Counted from the stretch's first letter, positions 1-10,765 are shown. The stretch: DNA of 64,000 nt from Chlorophyllum brunneum (GCA_963576785.1 OY756147.1:868001-932000), one strand, 5' to 3'. A program made the numbers and translations. The notes: a model not told the origin generated them from the sequence alone.

Positions 1-1
1 T

Positions 2-355
2 CGCGAGAACTCAGCTTTGTGGTGGGGACTCGTTGGCGCAAGTACTGTTGCTTTTTCGGGTGCAACGGATTTTATGCCAGAGCTGAACCGATGGCTGCAA
101 ATTGTAGAAATGGCTGACAGTGTAAGTCCATGCATGACCCCATTAGAATCATGCTCACGCCCTATGCAGTTCAAGTTCCATTTGACTGTGACAATGATCT
201 TGGACTTTCTTGGCTGCTGGATCATCGAAAAACTCTGCAAATATCTCTTTGCCGATCTCGAACCTAGAGTTATGATCACTAAAGGACGCGAGAGGCGGGA
301 GAGGCGCAGATTGGAGGAAGGTGTACTAAGAATGAATGCTGATAAATCACAGTAG
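2..355 (+). CDS. SPF1: P5A-type ATPase (Spf1) C-terminus, 5' end outside window
   Basis: This is the last part of an endoplasmic-reticulum P5A ATPase, the family that extracts or dislocates misinserted transmembrane helices and affects ER ion homeostasis. The frame is open from base 2. It encodes a transmembrane stretch (AFSGATDFMPELN), then FKFHLTVTMILDFLGCW, a last membrane helix, and the characteristic tail KYLFADLEPRVMITKGRERR followed by a basic helix and stop at 353-355. A 48-bp intron (122-169, GTAAGT donor, CTCAC branch-like motif, GCAG acceptor) has a length divisible by three, so it does not break the frame. Removing it joins VEMADS to FKFHLT, which fits the family better than the unspliced reading. 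CpG content is normal here, in contrast to everything downstream. The identification rests on recognising the family C-terminus; the catalytic core lies outside the window. Confidence 0.85.
   Translation, partial: RENSALWWGLVGASTVAFSGATDFMPELNRWLQIVEMADSVSPCMTPLESCSRPMQFKFHLTVTMILDFLGCWIIEKLCKYLFADLEPRVMITKGRERRERRRLEEGVLRMNADKSQ
122..169 (+). other. spliceosomal intron in SPF1
   Basis: GTAAGT donor at 122, CTCAC branch-like motif near 154 and GCAG acceptor ending at 169. The 48-bp length is typical of basidiomycete introns and keeps the frame whether or not it is spliced. Confidence 0.75.
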
Positions 356-1623
356 TATTGTGTTGGAGGTTTATTTGATTTACTTTTTCCCTTTTGGTGA
401 ATTGTGCATCACAGTAATGCTAGTTACTACTTGGTTCTACATATACTAAGTTGCTGTAGAAAGTGATAAACTTTGGAAGAGGGCTGTTGTGTTTTTATAC
501 AGAGCTCAATATAGGTCATGAGGTCCTAACAACCCATGTGAGTAGTGTACAACTTTGCATTTGTTTTCTGTTTCATTTTATTTATTTCTGTGACATATCT
601 TTTGTTTTTGACATATTCTTTTCTGTCTTTTCTGACACATCTCTTGTCCTACATTCTTTTTGCTTTTCTGTGACCATTATGGGTTTTTCTATGGTACAAG
701 CCAGACAGACTTTCTATTCTGTTAGACATAACATTTTCAGATCTGTTAACTTCTTTATTTCTGAGGTCTAGTCTGCTGCAGGCAAGCTTGTCTCCCTTGG
801 TTGTTCTATTTCTGATTCTGAGGTAAGTGATATCATTCCCATGAATTTGGACTCTTCTTTCCATTCTGTCAGGTATTTCTTTATAGCCAGTGTTGAGTAC
901 TCTCTACTAAACCATCTCTATCTCATCATCTGATAAGCCCAATTTTCTAGCCTAACTAGGCTAAGGTAACCTCTCATTACTTCAGCCCAGTTAAGCCATA
1001 TATATATCACTTTCCATATACAAACAATAGCACCATTAGTCTGTTAAACAGCACAGTATTTACATAGTAGCAGATGGATGATCTAACTTACTGATAAGTT
1101 GTTAGTAGACTAGTTAGAGTACTAGTAAGAGTTACTGTGAGAGTTGAGTAGAGCAGTAGAAAGATGAGTAGATTGTCTAAAGAATAGTAAGGGAATATAT
1201 GCTGCTTATATACTAATATCTGGGATGCAAAACCCTAAGACCTAAGAGTAATAACTATACATAATGAGTCAGTAATGACTACAGAGTCCCTTGAAACACT
1301 GCAATATTATCAGCAGTGTCCAGTAGCATAATTGGAGTGACAGTAATCAATCAGCTCATGAAATACATGAGTAAGAGGTACATAATGTGAGTCAGAGAGT
1401 GCAGCCTCAATGACAAATATTAGGAAAATAATATGCTGAAGAGCTAGTTACATGGAATACAACTTAGAAAGTACAAATGACAACATAGTCACTGGTACCT
1501 ACTATAGTTACCCATTGTTTTGTATGACATCAATACACTACCACTGCTGTTTTTTTACCCTATAGCATACTTTTCTACCCAACTAATGTCATTTCCTCTA
1601 TCACATATCTGCCTCCCATCTCC
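356..1623. other. intergenic region, no gene recognised
   Basis: AT-rich sequence after SPF1. It begins with its probable 3' untranslated region (356-460) and then holds simple T-rich and TAGT-rich stretches. Open frames at 463-771 (plus) and 649-864 (minus) are short, low in complexity and match no family I know. CpG is already depleted. Confidence 0.5.
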
Positions 1624-2248
1624 TATTACAGATTCAGCTACTAAAAGCAATCAAAGAGGATGTGGCCTCTAGGGTATGGCCTTAATACCTATCTCAGCCA
1701 AGTAACCAGATAAGCAAATATACATAATTACTCAACCAAGAAATGGGAATCCTGTGTATTTTGTGACTTTGAGTAATGAGGGCAAATAGAGAGATGAGCA
1801 GTTAAGCAATCTTCTATTGATTGACAGCAACTGTCAATAGAAACTCTTCTTAGATGATCAAGAAGACTATCTTTGTAAAAAATCAAAGCTTAAGCTTTGA
1901 CTTCCTAATACAGTCAGCTATTTATACTAACTACTTCTTTTTTATAAATACTATGGAGTATGGATAACAAGACTGAAACAAGTTTCACAATGTGAAACTG
2001 ATAAATATGAAACACAAGATGAAACTCTATTAAAGATAGACATAAGACTGATAGATATGAAATAGCTAAGTATAAAGCAAGGTAAAATTGATAGAGGTGA
2101 AATGGATAAGTGCTTACTCATCCTTGGAGATCTCAGATCTGGATGATGATAACAGCAATTTGTCAGAGCAGCTGCAGTCACAAGATATGTAGGATGAGGT
2201 GGTAGATGTCAACAATGGTGATGATGGTAGAGAGGAGAACTACACCTA
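1624..2248 (-). repeat. Ty3-A LTR remnant, U3 end missing
   Basis: Closely similar, in reverse orientation, to the 3' part of the 1137-bp Ty3-A LTR. It starts TATTAC where TGTTAC is expected and carries the palindrome around 1886-1901, the TATA region and the GTTTCA-rich block. It continues into the acidic ORF3 C-terminal coding part (near 2121-2180) and stops abruptly near 2248, where 28S rRNA sequence begins. No flanking duplication is visible, so this looks like a recombination or deletion product, not a clean solo LTR. Confidence 0.85.
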
Positions 2249-2990
2249 TCGGATGAAAGGGGACTTATTAAGAACAGAAATCTTGAGTAGAACAAAAGGG
2301 TAAAAGTTCCCTTGATTTTGATTTTCAGTGTAAATACAAACTATGAAAGTGTGGCCTATTGATCCTTTAGTCCCTTGAAATTGGAGGCTAGAGATGCCAG
2401 AAAAGTTACCATAGGGATAACTGGCTTGTTGCAGCCAAGCATTCATAGCAACATTGCTTTTTGATCCTTTGATGTTAGCTCTTCCTATTATACCAAAGCA
2501 GAATTTGGTAAGCATTGGATTGTTCACCTACTAATAGGGAATGTGAGTTGGGTTTAGACTGTTGTGAGACAGGTTAGTTTTACCTTACTGATGGAGTGTT
2601 ATTGTAATAGTAATTGAACTTAGTATGAGAGGAACTATTCATTCAGATATTTGGTATTTGCATCTGTCTGATTGGGCAATGGCACAAAGCTATCATCTGC
2701 TGGATTATGGTTGAATGCCTCTAAGTCAGAATCCATACTAGAAATGATAATGTTGGTCCCACACACATATGACTTAAGTTGAGATAGAGCTTTGTTTGTG
2801 TACCAAATCAGGTGGGCTGGGCTGCTATGGTGGAAATACTATAGTAGCTTGTCTACAAATTGCAATTATAATATGAGCAGGGGTAAATCCTTTGCAGATG
2901 ACTTGAATGGAAATGGGGTACTGTAAGCAGTAGAGTAGCCTTGTTGCTACAATCTACTGAGGTTAAGCCCTTGTTCTATAGATTTATTCA
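2249..2990 (+). pseudogene. 28S rRNA 3'-terminal fragment, mutated relic
   Basis: About 740 bp follow the 3' end of fungal large-subunit rRNA: GGGATAACTGGCTTGT-type peptidyl-transferase region near 2413, AAGCAGAATTTGGTAAGC near 2494, TTAGTATGAGAGGAAC (the sarcin-ricin region, normally AGTACGAGAGGAAC) near 2620, and the terminal GGTTAAGCCCTTGTTCTA near 2953. Nearly every CpG expected from functional 28S is TG or CA here (for example GCGTTCATAGCGACGTT reads GCATTCATAGCAACATT). Some non-CpG C-to-T changes are also present. It is therefore a displaced, probably methylated and decayed rDNA piece, not a working gene. It abuts a truncated LTR on the left. Confidence 0.93.
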
Positions 2991-3104
2991 ACATTTTGTT
3001 GAACTCTTTTCTCTTTTCTTGGAGGTTGGGACTTGAGGGCCAGTCAATCAGAGGTAAGTACTTGCTTGTGAGAGAGGGGGGGGGAGAACATTGGACTAGA
3101 GTTG

Positions 3105-3409
3105 TGTTATGACCTTAGTCTGAAACTCAGGTTGCAAGTCTTTGGATAAAGACAAGGAAGTAGAGAGAAGAGTAAGGGATGATATGATTGGTAAAGTGTA
3201 AGGAATACATCAAGTATTACTACACTTTATATACTAGTAGTAAGAACTAAGAATAAAGGAACAAGGTAAAGGAGTCATAGAGACAAATAGGATGAGTTAG
3301 AAGAGGTACAGCCATAAGGGATAAAACAAAAGGGTGAAACAGATATATAAGAATGATGAATGTGACAGGCACATGATAGGAATGTACTGTCTATCTATAG
3401 TTCATAACA
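3105..3409 (-). repeat. Ty3-B copy 1, 3' LTR (305 bp)
   Basis: Same length and ends (TGTTAT...ATAACA) as the LTRs of copy 2. It contains a TATATAAAG promoter box on the minus strand near 3225. Confidence 0.92.
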
Positions 3410-3452
3410 ATACCTCCCTTTTTACTTTCATAACCCCATGAAATATCATAGT

Positions 3453-4331
3453 CTACTTGTCATCTTGTTCTTTGTGTAAGGCGTTGACAAGTTGACATTT
3501 GGTAGGACCAATCATTGGGGTTCCTGATTTGCATCGACATCCAATCCAGAAGGGGGCATGGTCCTGTTCTCCTCTGAAGAGGACTATAGTGTGTCCTCAG
3601 AATGTAGTGGTATTGTTTGTTTTGGCTGCGACGAGGTTATGTACTATCTCTTCCCAGTAGTTTTCTTCGAATTGTCCTCTGTCTTTGAGTGTGAGATAAG
3701 ATGGGGGTGGGTTGAATATTGTTGGTTTGGGTGGTAGGTCCATATCAGGTAGTTGTATAAGGAGGTGGTCTACTTTATCTTGCATATCTGGTTCCATCAG
3801 ATGGTCTGGGACTGATTTGTCAATTCCTTCCATTCCTTCATCTAACCATTCCTGTTCATCACCTTTGTGGTAGGGCGGTTTGTTGGGTAAGGTAGTGGGG
3901 ATGTATGAATCGAGATCTATTAGCCTCCACACAAGTTTATAGGTGGGATTGTCGCTCGAGTTGGTGAGGTGATTGAGTCTTTCACCTATTATGATTAAGG
4001 CACTTTGGATGCATTTCTTTGCATCAGAGTGCACTAATACATTGAGGTCAGTGGCTGCTTTATCTAATAACTTCTTCATGAGTTCATGTTTTCTGGTTGA
4101 CATAGCGGTGGGGAGAGCTCTGGTGGTGGTGATGAGTAGAATATGGCTCAGGGCTTTGGCTTGGATTTGGAGGTTGTTGATGGCATGGGCAATGTATGTG
4201 AGTCCTTTGGTTGTGGTGGTATAGTGTTTGATCTGGTCTTCAGTGGACTGGGTGTTGAGGAGATTGTTAAGTTCTTGTTTGAATTCTGTGTTGTTGGCTG
4301 GGAAGAGGGTGGGTTTGCATTCAGTGTGCAT
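3453..4331 (-). pseudogene. Ty3-B ORF3, protein of unknown function (copy 1)
   Basis: An 879-bp frame lies 106 bp downstream of the pol stop, where typical chromoviruses have nothing. It begins MHTECKPTLFPANNTEF and has a helical first half rich in Leu, Ile and Ala. A middle motif QEWLDEGMEGIDKSV and a Pro-rich stretch IFNPPPSYLTLKDRG follow, then a conserved C-terminal module with PFWIGCRCKSG and PMIGPTK. One internal TGA at 3597-3599 corresponds to CGA in copy 2. I recognise no known domain; it is not an envelope protein by sequence (no signal peptide or membrane span seen). The frame is kept in all three B copies, and copies 1 and 2 have exactly the same length, so it was probably a functional gene of the element. 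Confidence 0.75.
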
Positions 4332-4437
4332 AGTGTGTTGTGAAGGTAATCGGCAAAGTTTAGGATGCAGTGGATACAGCGTGAGGTGTGTCGAGTGTAG
4401 TGATCTCTTGTGACATGAGGTTTGTTGTTCATAATTG

Positions 4438-7400
4438 TCACTTTTTACCCCTTTTTTTTATAGGTTTTGTCCTCAAAATCTTGTCTAAAAATTCTTGAAC
4501 TGCCTCCTTAGTGTTTTCCAACTCTGACTCATCTTCCCATGTGTCTTCTTTGGAGGTATAGTCTTTCCAGTGTACTAGGAATTGATTTCACCGTCCTCTT
4601 GTGCAGTGTCCTCGGATCTCTTCTACCTCATATTGTTCTTCATTATTGATGATCTCGGGCATCGGTGGTGGTGGAGTGCGCTGGCTGTTGAACTCGGGTT
4701 TTCGATAGGGGGAGAGGAGTTTGCTGTTAAACACATCATGTATTGCCCATGTTTCAGGTAATTCCAATTGGTAGCTTGTTTCACCTATTTTTGCCTTTAT
4801 CCTGAATGGTCCATATCGTTTGTGATCCAGCTTTTTGGTTGGTCTTGTTGTCCTAATATTACTTGCTTTGAGCCAAACTTGTTCTCCTGGGGTATACTCA
4901 TGTTCTGGCTTGGTGCTATTGTGTTTTTCCATTTGTTCCTGACTGTGTTGTAACATCTTTATCACTTCTTGTTGCATGTTTTGTAACTCCTGTATTTGTT
5001 CCGTGATTGCAGGTGCTTTGGTGATACTCATTATATCTCCTTTCCAGGGGTGTCATCCATAAACTATTTCGAATGGCAAATATCTGGTGGCTGTGTGAAT
5101 TTTGTCATTGTATTGGAATTCTGCTGTAGCTAGCCATTTTTTCCAATTGTCTTGCACATAGTTTATTACATTTCTGAGGTATGTTTCAACCTCCTGGTTG
5201 ATATACTCTGTTTGACCGTCGGTTTGTGGATGGTATGCTGTGGATAAGTTTTACTGGGTTCCTGTTGCTTGGCATAGTTCTGCTATGAATCTGGATGCGA
5301 ATTGTGGGCCTCTGTCGCTAATAATTCTGCGGGGTATTCCATGTGTTCTCCATATGTCATCTCAATAGATATCTCCTAGTTCCTCGGATGTTAAGGTGGT
5401 GTTGACTGTGCACAATCTGATCATTTTGCTGAAACAATCAACTATGACAAGTATTGCATCATATCCTTCTGATTCTGGTAATAGTCCTATCATGTCGATT
5501 GATATCTCTTCCCAAGGTTCCACTGGTGTTGGTAGTGGATGGAGATGTGTTGTTGGTCTTGTTCAGAGTATTTTATTTCATTGGCATGTTTCACATCCTC
5601 AGATGTATTGTTTGATATTGTTGTGTATCTGGGGCCACCAATAACTCCGTTTAAGGAGTTTGATCATTTGATATTGTCCTGGATGTCCTACATCTGTTTT
5701 GTTATGGTGTTGTCGTAGTATTTCTTGTTGTATTTGGTTGTTGGGTGGGACATATATCCTTCTTTCAAACATTGGTACTCTATCTGTTTCCCATATCTCC
5801 TTTGGTCACTTCTCTTTTTCTTTTAGCTATTGTGTTTCCCTTCTTGTCTCCTTTTGTAGTTGGTGTTTCAGATCTTCTTCTCCTGAGATTTCCCAGATTT
5901 GTCGGATTGTGGTAATTGTACTGTCATTGAATAAATGGTTGGGTAGTAAGGTGATGTCAGTGTTGTCTCAAGTGGTGTCCGTTTTTGTTAGTCTTGATAA
6001 GATGTTGGCTTTCATGTTGGTTTTTCCGGAGATGTGTTTCAGTGTGTAATAGTATTCTTGTAGCTCCATCTGCCACCTTACTTGTTGTCCTGTGAGTTGT
6101 TGTAGTTTTCGGAAGTATTCTAGGTTCTTGTGATTGGTCCATATTTCGAATGGTTTATCTGCATTGAGTAGATATTGTCTCCAGGTCTTGATTGCTTCTC
6201 GAATGGTGAGTAACTCTTTGTCATAGATTTGATAGTTTTGTTCTGCAGGTGTCATTGTTCTTGAATGGAATGCAATCAGGTGCCAGTGTTCTTCCTGTTT
6301 TTGCAATAATACTGCTCCTACTCCATATGCCGATGCATCCACTTCTATCCTGTATTGACCCTTGTCTTGTGGCATTGCTAGTACTGGTTCACTTGTGATC
6401 TTTTCTTTGATTCTTTCAAAGGCTTGTTGCTGTCATTCCATCCATTCCCATTGCATGTCTTTTTTCTTCAACTCATGTAGTGGAGCTGCTATGTTGCTGA
6501 AGTTGTGAATGAATTGTCAGTAGAAGTTCGCAAATCCTAAGAATTTCTCAATGTTTTTTAGGGATTTGGGTGTTGGCCATTCTTTCACCGCTTTTACCTT
6601 TTCCTCCTCCATTTTAATGCTACCTTGTCCAACCACAAATCCTAGTATAGGTATTTCTTTTGTATCAAATACGCATTTCGATCTTTTGAAATATAGTTGG
6701 TGTTTTGCTGCAATGTCAAGAAATCATTTTGTCCTATCTTCAAGTTCCTGTTGTGTGGTCCTGGGTATGACGAAATCATCCATGTAGTTGATGACTACTC
6801 CTTCATGCAGCATTTCTCGAAAGACAGTGTTTATCATTCTTTGGAATGTTGCTGGCGAGTTACTCATTCCAAAAAACATGACCATTGGTTCAAATAGTCC
6901 ATTGTTTGTTATGAATACTGCTTTCCATTCATTGCCTTCTCTTATCCTGATATTATTGTATCCCCAGATGATGTCGAGTTTGTTAAACACTTTCGCATTT
7001 TTGAGTTTGTCAATAACTTTGCTTATGAGCAGAAGTGGCATTTTGTCTTTGACCGTGTGTTCATTTAGCTTCTTGTAGTCTTGTACTAGTCATTTGGTTC
7101 CATCTTTTTTGGGTATAAAGAAGCATGGTATGGCATAGGGGGATTGCAATGGTCAAATTTGTCCTGAGGTGATGTTTTCATCGATAAATTTTTGCAGTTC
7201 TTGTTTCTCTGTTAATGTCATTGGGTAGACCTTGGACTGTAATACCAGTGGTGCATCTTCTGTCAGGTTTATTCCGTGGTCCCATATCGTATGTTCTGGT
7301 AGTTTGTTGAAGTTCTTGTTGTTGAACAGGTGCATATATTGCTGTAGGTATGTCGGTAGGTCTTCTGGGTTTGTTTGATCAGTTTTCTTTTCCTCTATGT

Positions 7401-7911
7401 GTTCCTTTACCATGCATATTCTTTTGTTGAACTGTATATTGTTGTGGTGTGTGGTACAATCCTTCAGACATCTGTTGAAGCATATTATGTTGTTTGTCCA
7501 GTCAATTTCCAGGTTGTGCTTGACTAGCCAGTTATGTCCGAGGTATAGGTCTGCACTTTCCAACTGGGTTACCATTACTTTGATCTCTTCTGTGTGTTTG
7601 CCATTGCTTGGTACCAGTTGTGCTGTGTCTGTTATTTCTCCTTTCTTGTTCTCAGTTCCATCAGCATTGATTACTCGTATTGATGTTTCAAGGGGTTTGG
7701 TCATGATTTGTTCTTCTTCTACTATCCTCTGTACTATGCACATATGTGTATATCCGGAATCTACCAGTGTGGTGATTTGTTTGGGTCCTTTCTTTGTTCT
7801 GATTGTTGAGTCAAGGAGAAGTTTGTGCATCAAGTTTTGTTTTTGTGGAATCACATATCATCTATTGTGAAGTAAAACAGAAACTCTAGGTTTATTGGCT
7901 CATGGGTTTGC
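4438..7911 (-). pseudogene. Ty3-B pol polyprotein (copy 1)
   Basis: One reading frame with several stop codons encodes protease (LVDSGYTH near 7755), RT (YMDD at 6775-6786, preceded by FFGMSNSPATFQRM), RNase H (EVDASAYGVGAV near 6330 and TNHKNLEYF near 6140), integrase (about 5900-5040) and a C-terminal chromodomain (EEQYEVEEIRGH near 4630 to DTWEDESELE near 4530). It starts in the -1 frame relative to the gag stop. The first in-frame stop at 4438 is CGA changed to TGA; copy 3 reads on for two more codons to the ancestral stop. Stops at 7153 and elsewhere fit CAA-to-TAA or CGA-to-TGA change. The protein made DNA copies and integrated them; this copy cannot make a full polyprotein. Confidence 0.9.
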
Positions 7912-7913
7912 AC

Positions 7914-9097
7914 CTACTTGGAGCCTTCGACAAAATCCTCTTTTGTCTCTTCTTCTATTTCTTTGGTGACCTCTCTGATGTGTGCTTTCTTCAGTGCTTT
8001 ACAGTTCTTCAAGATGTGGCCCTGTTTGCCACAGTTATAGCACATTATCTTGGTGTATGCTATCTTTGTCTTTTTGCGGCAATACTTGGTGATATGCCCA
8101 TAGATGTTACAGTTGAAACACCTCGGTTTGCCATTCTGATCGGTGTCTGCCCTCTGTCTTCCAATCTCCATTGGTTGTTCTCCACCTCCATATGTGACTC
8201 CTGTGCTTGTTCTGACATCTCCTCGGGTGATGTCTGTTGTTTCGTATCCTTGTCCTACTGCAAGGATGGTATTTCTCCATTTGCTGTATGTGTTTGGGAT
8301 TGAGGCTGCCGGGTAGCCTACAATAGTTCAGATAATGTCTGCTCTAGTATGTTGTTTGAGGAGGAATATGGCATGCACGTTGTCTGTTCCTGCTTAGGTC
8401 TTCAATGCTTCAAACTCTATTAAGAAGTCCATGATGTTCCTCTTTCCCTGTTTGAACAACTTGATTTTCCCTTCTGCTATTGCTTTCCTATTCCCCAAGG
8501 AGAAGGTGGCTACCATCTCTTTTGCAAAATTATCAAATGCCAGTGTTTTCTTGTCTTGAATCATTTGTAACTTGGTATTGGCATAGGAACCTGCTAGTCC
8601 TCCTTTCATTTTCCAATTATCTTTTGTTCATTATCATCAATCTTGTTGAAGAGTGTCCATAAGGATATTGCTCTCTACCAATTGTCAAACTTGGTTCTGT
8701 CTCTATTGAAGTATCCTGGTTCTGGGGCTAGGTTTTTTGGGAAGTTGATTTCATCGGCCATCTCTGATTCTGTTTCTGGTTCACTGTGTTTGTTCTTGTA
8801 GGTTTCAGTGATTTCTGTATCAAATGGGGTCTCAGCAACTTCTATGTTGGATGTATCAAATGGGGTCTTGGCAACTTCTATGTCGGATGTGGTCTTGGCA
8901 ACTTCTGTGTTGAATAGGGTCTCAAAAAGAGCTGTGTCTTCGTCTATACTGTGGTCGGATTTCTGCTATTTAAGACCTTCAGGGATTTCTGGTTCTGTTC
9001 ATCATTTGGATCCGGTGGTTACTGGTGATCCCTGGATATCTGTTGGTCTCGGAGCTCTTGGTCTTCTTGGTATTCTCGATGAGCTACTGCTGCTCAT
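7914..9097 (-). pseudogene. Ty3-B gag (copy 1)
   Basis: Begins MSSSSSSRIPRRPRAPRP. It continues through a Ser/Thr/Glu-rich repeat region (DIEVAKT-type units), a Ty3-type capsid region (WTLFNKIDDNEQ, KGGLAGSYANTKLQ) and two CCHC zinc knuckles, CFNCNIYGHITKYC (near 8110) and CYNCGKQGHILKNC (near 8030). Stops near 9000 are TGA TGA where copy 2 has CAA CAA. A small deletion near 8610 shifts the frame between the N-terminal part and the capsid. The structural protein packages the element RNA. Confidence 0.88.
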
Positions 9098-9177
9098 ATA
9101 CTGTCATCCTGGTCGGAGGCTATTATTCCAAGCCTAGCTACAAATAGTGGCACCTCTCTTGCAAGGTGAGTCAAATG

Positions 9178-9189
9178 ACACTTTACCAA
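9178..9189 (-). other. Ty3-B primer site, self-priming type
   Basis: One base inside the 5' LTR. The element strand reads TTGGTAAAGTGT, the exact reverse complement of ACACTTTACCAA in the LTR (9274-9285), which lies about 34 nt after the TATA box, where the transcript should start. This is the Tf1-type self-priming arrangement; it is conserved as sequence in copies 2 and 3. Confidence 0.65.
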
Positions 9190-9190
9190 A

Positions 9191-9432
9191 TGTTACGACC
9201 TTAGTCTGAGACTCAGGTTGCAAGTCTTTGGATAAAGACAAGGAAGTAGAGAGAAGAGTAAGGGATGATATGATTGGTAAAGTGTAAGGAATACATCAAG
9301 TATTACTACACTTTATATACTAGTGGTAAGAACTAAGAATAAAGGAACAAGGTAAAGAAGTCATAGAGACAAATAGGATGAGTCAGAAGAGGTACAGCCA
9401 TAAGGGATGAAACAAAGGGGTGAAACAGATAC
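9191..9432 (-). repeat. Ty3-B copy 1, 5' LTR, truncated
   Basis: Begins TGTTACGACC and matches the first 240 bp of the complete LTR at 3105-3409. It ends at AACAGATAC, where LTR-A sequence takes over. The TATATAAAG box is at 9311-9319 on the minus strand. Confidence 0.9.
9311..9319 (-). promoter_or_regulatory. TATA box of Ty3-B 5' LTR
   Basis: TATATAAAG on the element strand, at the same position in every B LTR. About 34 nt downstream lies ACACTTTACCAA, the predicted RNA 5' end that pairs with the primer site. Confidence 0.6.
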
Positions 9433-9600
9433 GCCCTCATTACTCAAGAGATACAAGATAAATGGGATTCCCATTTCTTGGTTGAGTAATGCCAGTTTGA
9501 TAATGTTTGCTTATTTGGTTACTTGTCTGAGATAGGTATTAAGGCCATACCCTAGAGGTTGCATTTTCTTTGATTGCCCTAAGTAGCTGAATCCGTAATA
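9433..9600 (+). repeat. Ty3-A LTR fragment (3' end)
   Basis: Matches the last 165 bp or so of the Ty3-A LTR (GGGATTCCCATTTCTTGG, GAGATAGGTATTAAGGCC), ending GTAATA where GTAACA is expected. Both sides are broken: a truncated LTR-B to the left and a decayed gene to the right. Confidence 0.85.
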
Positions 9601-10765
9601 CCTACCTGATTCTCTAGTCAGCTTTCCTTTGACTCCATCCTCCACATTCACACTTACAATTTCCTCAAGAGCTGCAGATATTCCCAGCTCAGACTCATTG
9701 ACTTTCTGGCCTATCTAGTAAGGGTTGAGAATCTGTCAACAGGTAGGGATTGATAGGATGGAGGTCAAGGTAGATAATATCAAGGTCTTTGACTTCTTCT
9801 TAGTCAACTTGTTAAGATCCTGCTACAATAACTTGCATTTGCAGCATTGTTTGCTTACAGAACAATTCTTGCAATTGTTCTGCTTTGGATCTAGTCAAGA
9901 AACAGGTTAAGTCTATCAATCTGTACTGATGTTACTTACTGGCATTCTCTTTGCATACCAACTCCTTCAACTCATATCTTTTGCATACCCATGCCCCACC
10001 AAACCTCTCTTGCAGGTGCATCTGAATACCTTTTGGATGCTTGATAATTGTCACCTCATCTTCAATTGTCACATGTGGATGACTACTGGGTCCAGGTTCT
10101 GTTCTTCAAGTTGGTGGACAGATTGTTGAAGGGATAGGCACCCTGACTAGTATCTGTTTGACTGGTGACAGCATCCATACAGCTTGCCCTTTACCCTTAT
10201 CAATGGATGCCAATGGTGGACCATCACTAAAATCATCCGAATCTGTCTGGACAACCTTTTGGACAGATATTCAAGGCTCTTCTGCCTCACTCTTGCTACT
10301 ACTCTCCTCCTCTCCCTCTGCTCCATCCTCACTTGAAGTATCTATGTCTTTTTGGATGCTTTCCTCCCCTCTGGACTCCTCAGGTTCACTTGCTTCCTTA
10401 CTCTCACTGTCTGACTTTCCATCCAACTCTTTGTCTGTACTCTCTGACTCAGAGTCACTATACTCAATCTAATCCATGGATTCCTCCACAATCATGGATG
10501 GCACTGCTACCACCTTCTCTGGCTCTTGTATCCTCACCACCTTCTTTGGTTGCCTATCTTACTTGGGTGTTAGTTGTTCTGCTGAGCTTGTGGAAGGTGT
10601 CCAAGCATGCTTTCTGCTCAGACTGGACTGTTTCACCTTCAACAAGACTTTATATACCTTAGCTCATCCCTTGGCATCTTCCATATCAATGTCATCATAG
10701 AGGTTATCCAAGTTTCCTTTCAAGTGTTTGGGGGTAGATAGTTTGGAGGCAGATGATTTGGGCAT
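9601..10765 (-). pseudogene. decayed acidic/serine-rich protein gene, unknown
   Basis: A single frame from ATG 10765-10763 reads MPKSSASKLSTPKHL and YDDIDMEDAKG. It continues into a long acidic Ser/Glu/Asp-rich disordered stretch (EYSDSESESTDKEL near 10460), a segment DSDDFSDGPPLASIDKGKG (near 10230) and a basic region GGAWVCKRYELKEL near 9980. About seven nonsense codons but no frameshift are seen down to 9945. GTAAGT there and CTAG near 9890 could be a short intron. After it one frame shows clustered cysteines (CKNCSVSKQCCKC). The downstream end is lost at the LTR-A fragment. Such acidic proteins with small Cys clusters are common in Agaricomycetes, but I cannot name a function. Ty3-A copy 1 inserted about 55 bp upstream of its ATG. 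Confidence 0.55.

Larger units (their letters stand above)
3105..9432 (-). mobile_element. Ty3-B chromovirus copy 1, 5' LTR truncated
   Basis: Ty3/gypsy-type LTR retrotransposon on the minus strand in the order 5' LTR, gag, pol, ORF3, 3' LTR. The LTRs begin TGTTAT and end RTAACA, inverted ends shared with family A. The left LTR is complete (3105-3409). The right one is cut at 9432, where an LTR-A fragment begins, so the target duplication cannot be tested. It carries many nonsense codons and at least one gag frameshift. The RT active site YMDD is retained (6775-6786). Homologous copies in this window are at 42141-48567 and 50703-56966. Confidence 0.93.

Noticed and set aside
463..771. Plus-strand open frame after SPF1
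   Set aside because: Phe-rich translation of a T-rich stretch with no family resemblance; the opposite-strand frame at 649-864 is equally unsupported.
2246..2527. Minus-strand open frame of 93 codons
   Set aside because: It is the antisense of the 28S rRNA relic; the conserved rRNA words explain the sequence completely.
3973..4413. Several overlapping plus-strand frames opposite Ty3-B ORF3
   Set aside because: They recur in all B copies only because the minus-strand ORF3 is conserved; their residue content is that of an antisense frame.
10158..10472. Ser/Leu-rich plus-strand open frame
   Set aside because: Shadow of the acidic Ser/Glu-rich minus-strand frame, whose composition explains it.
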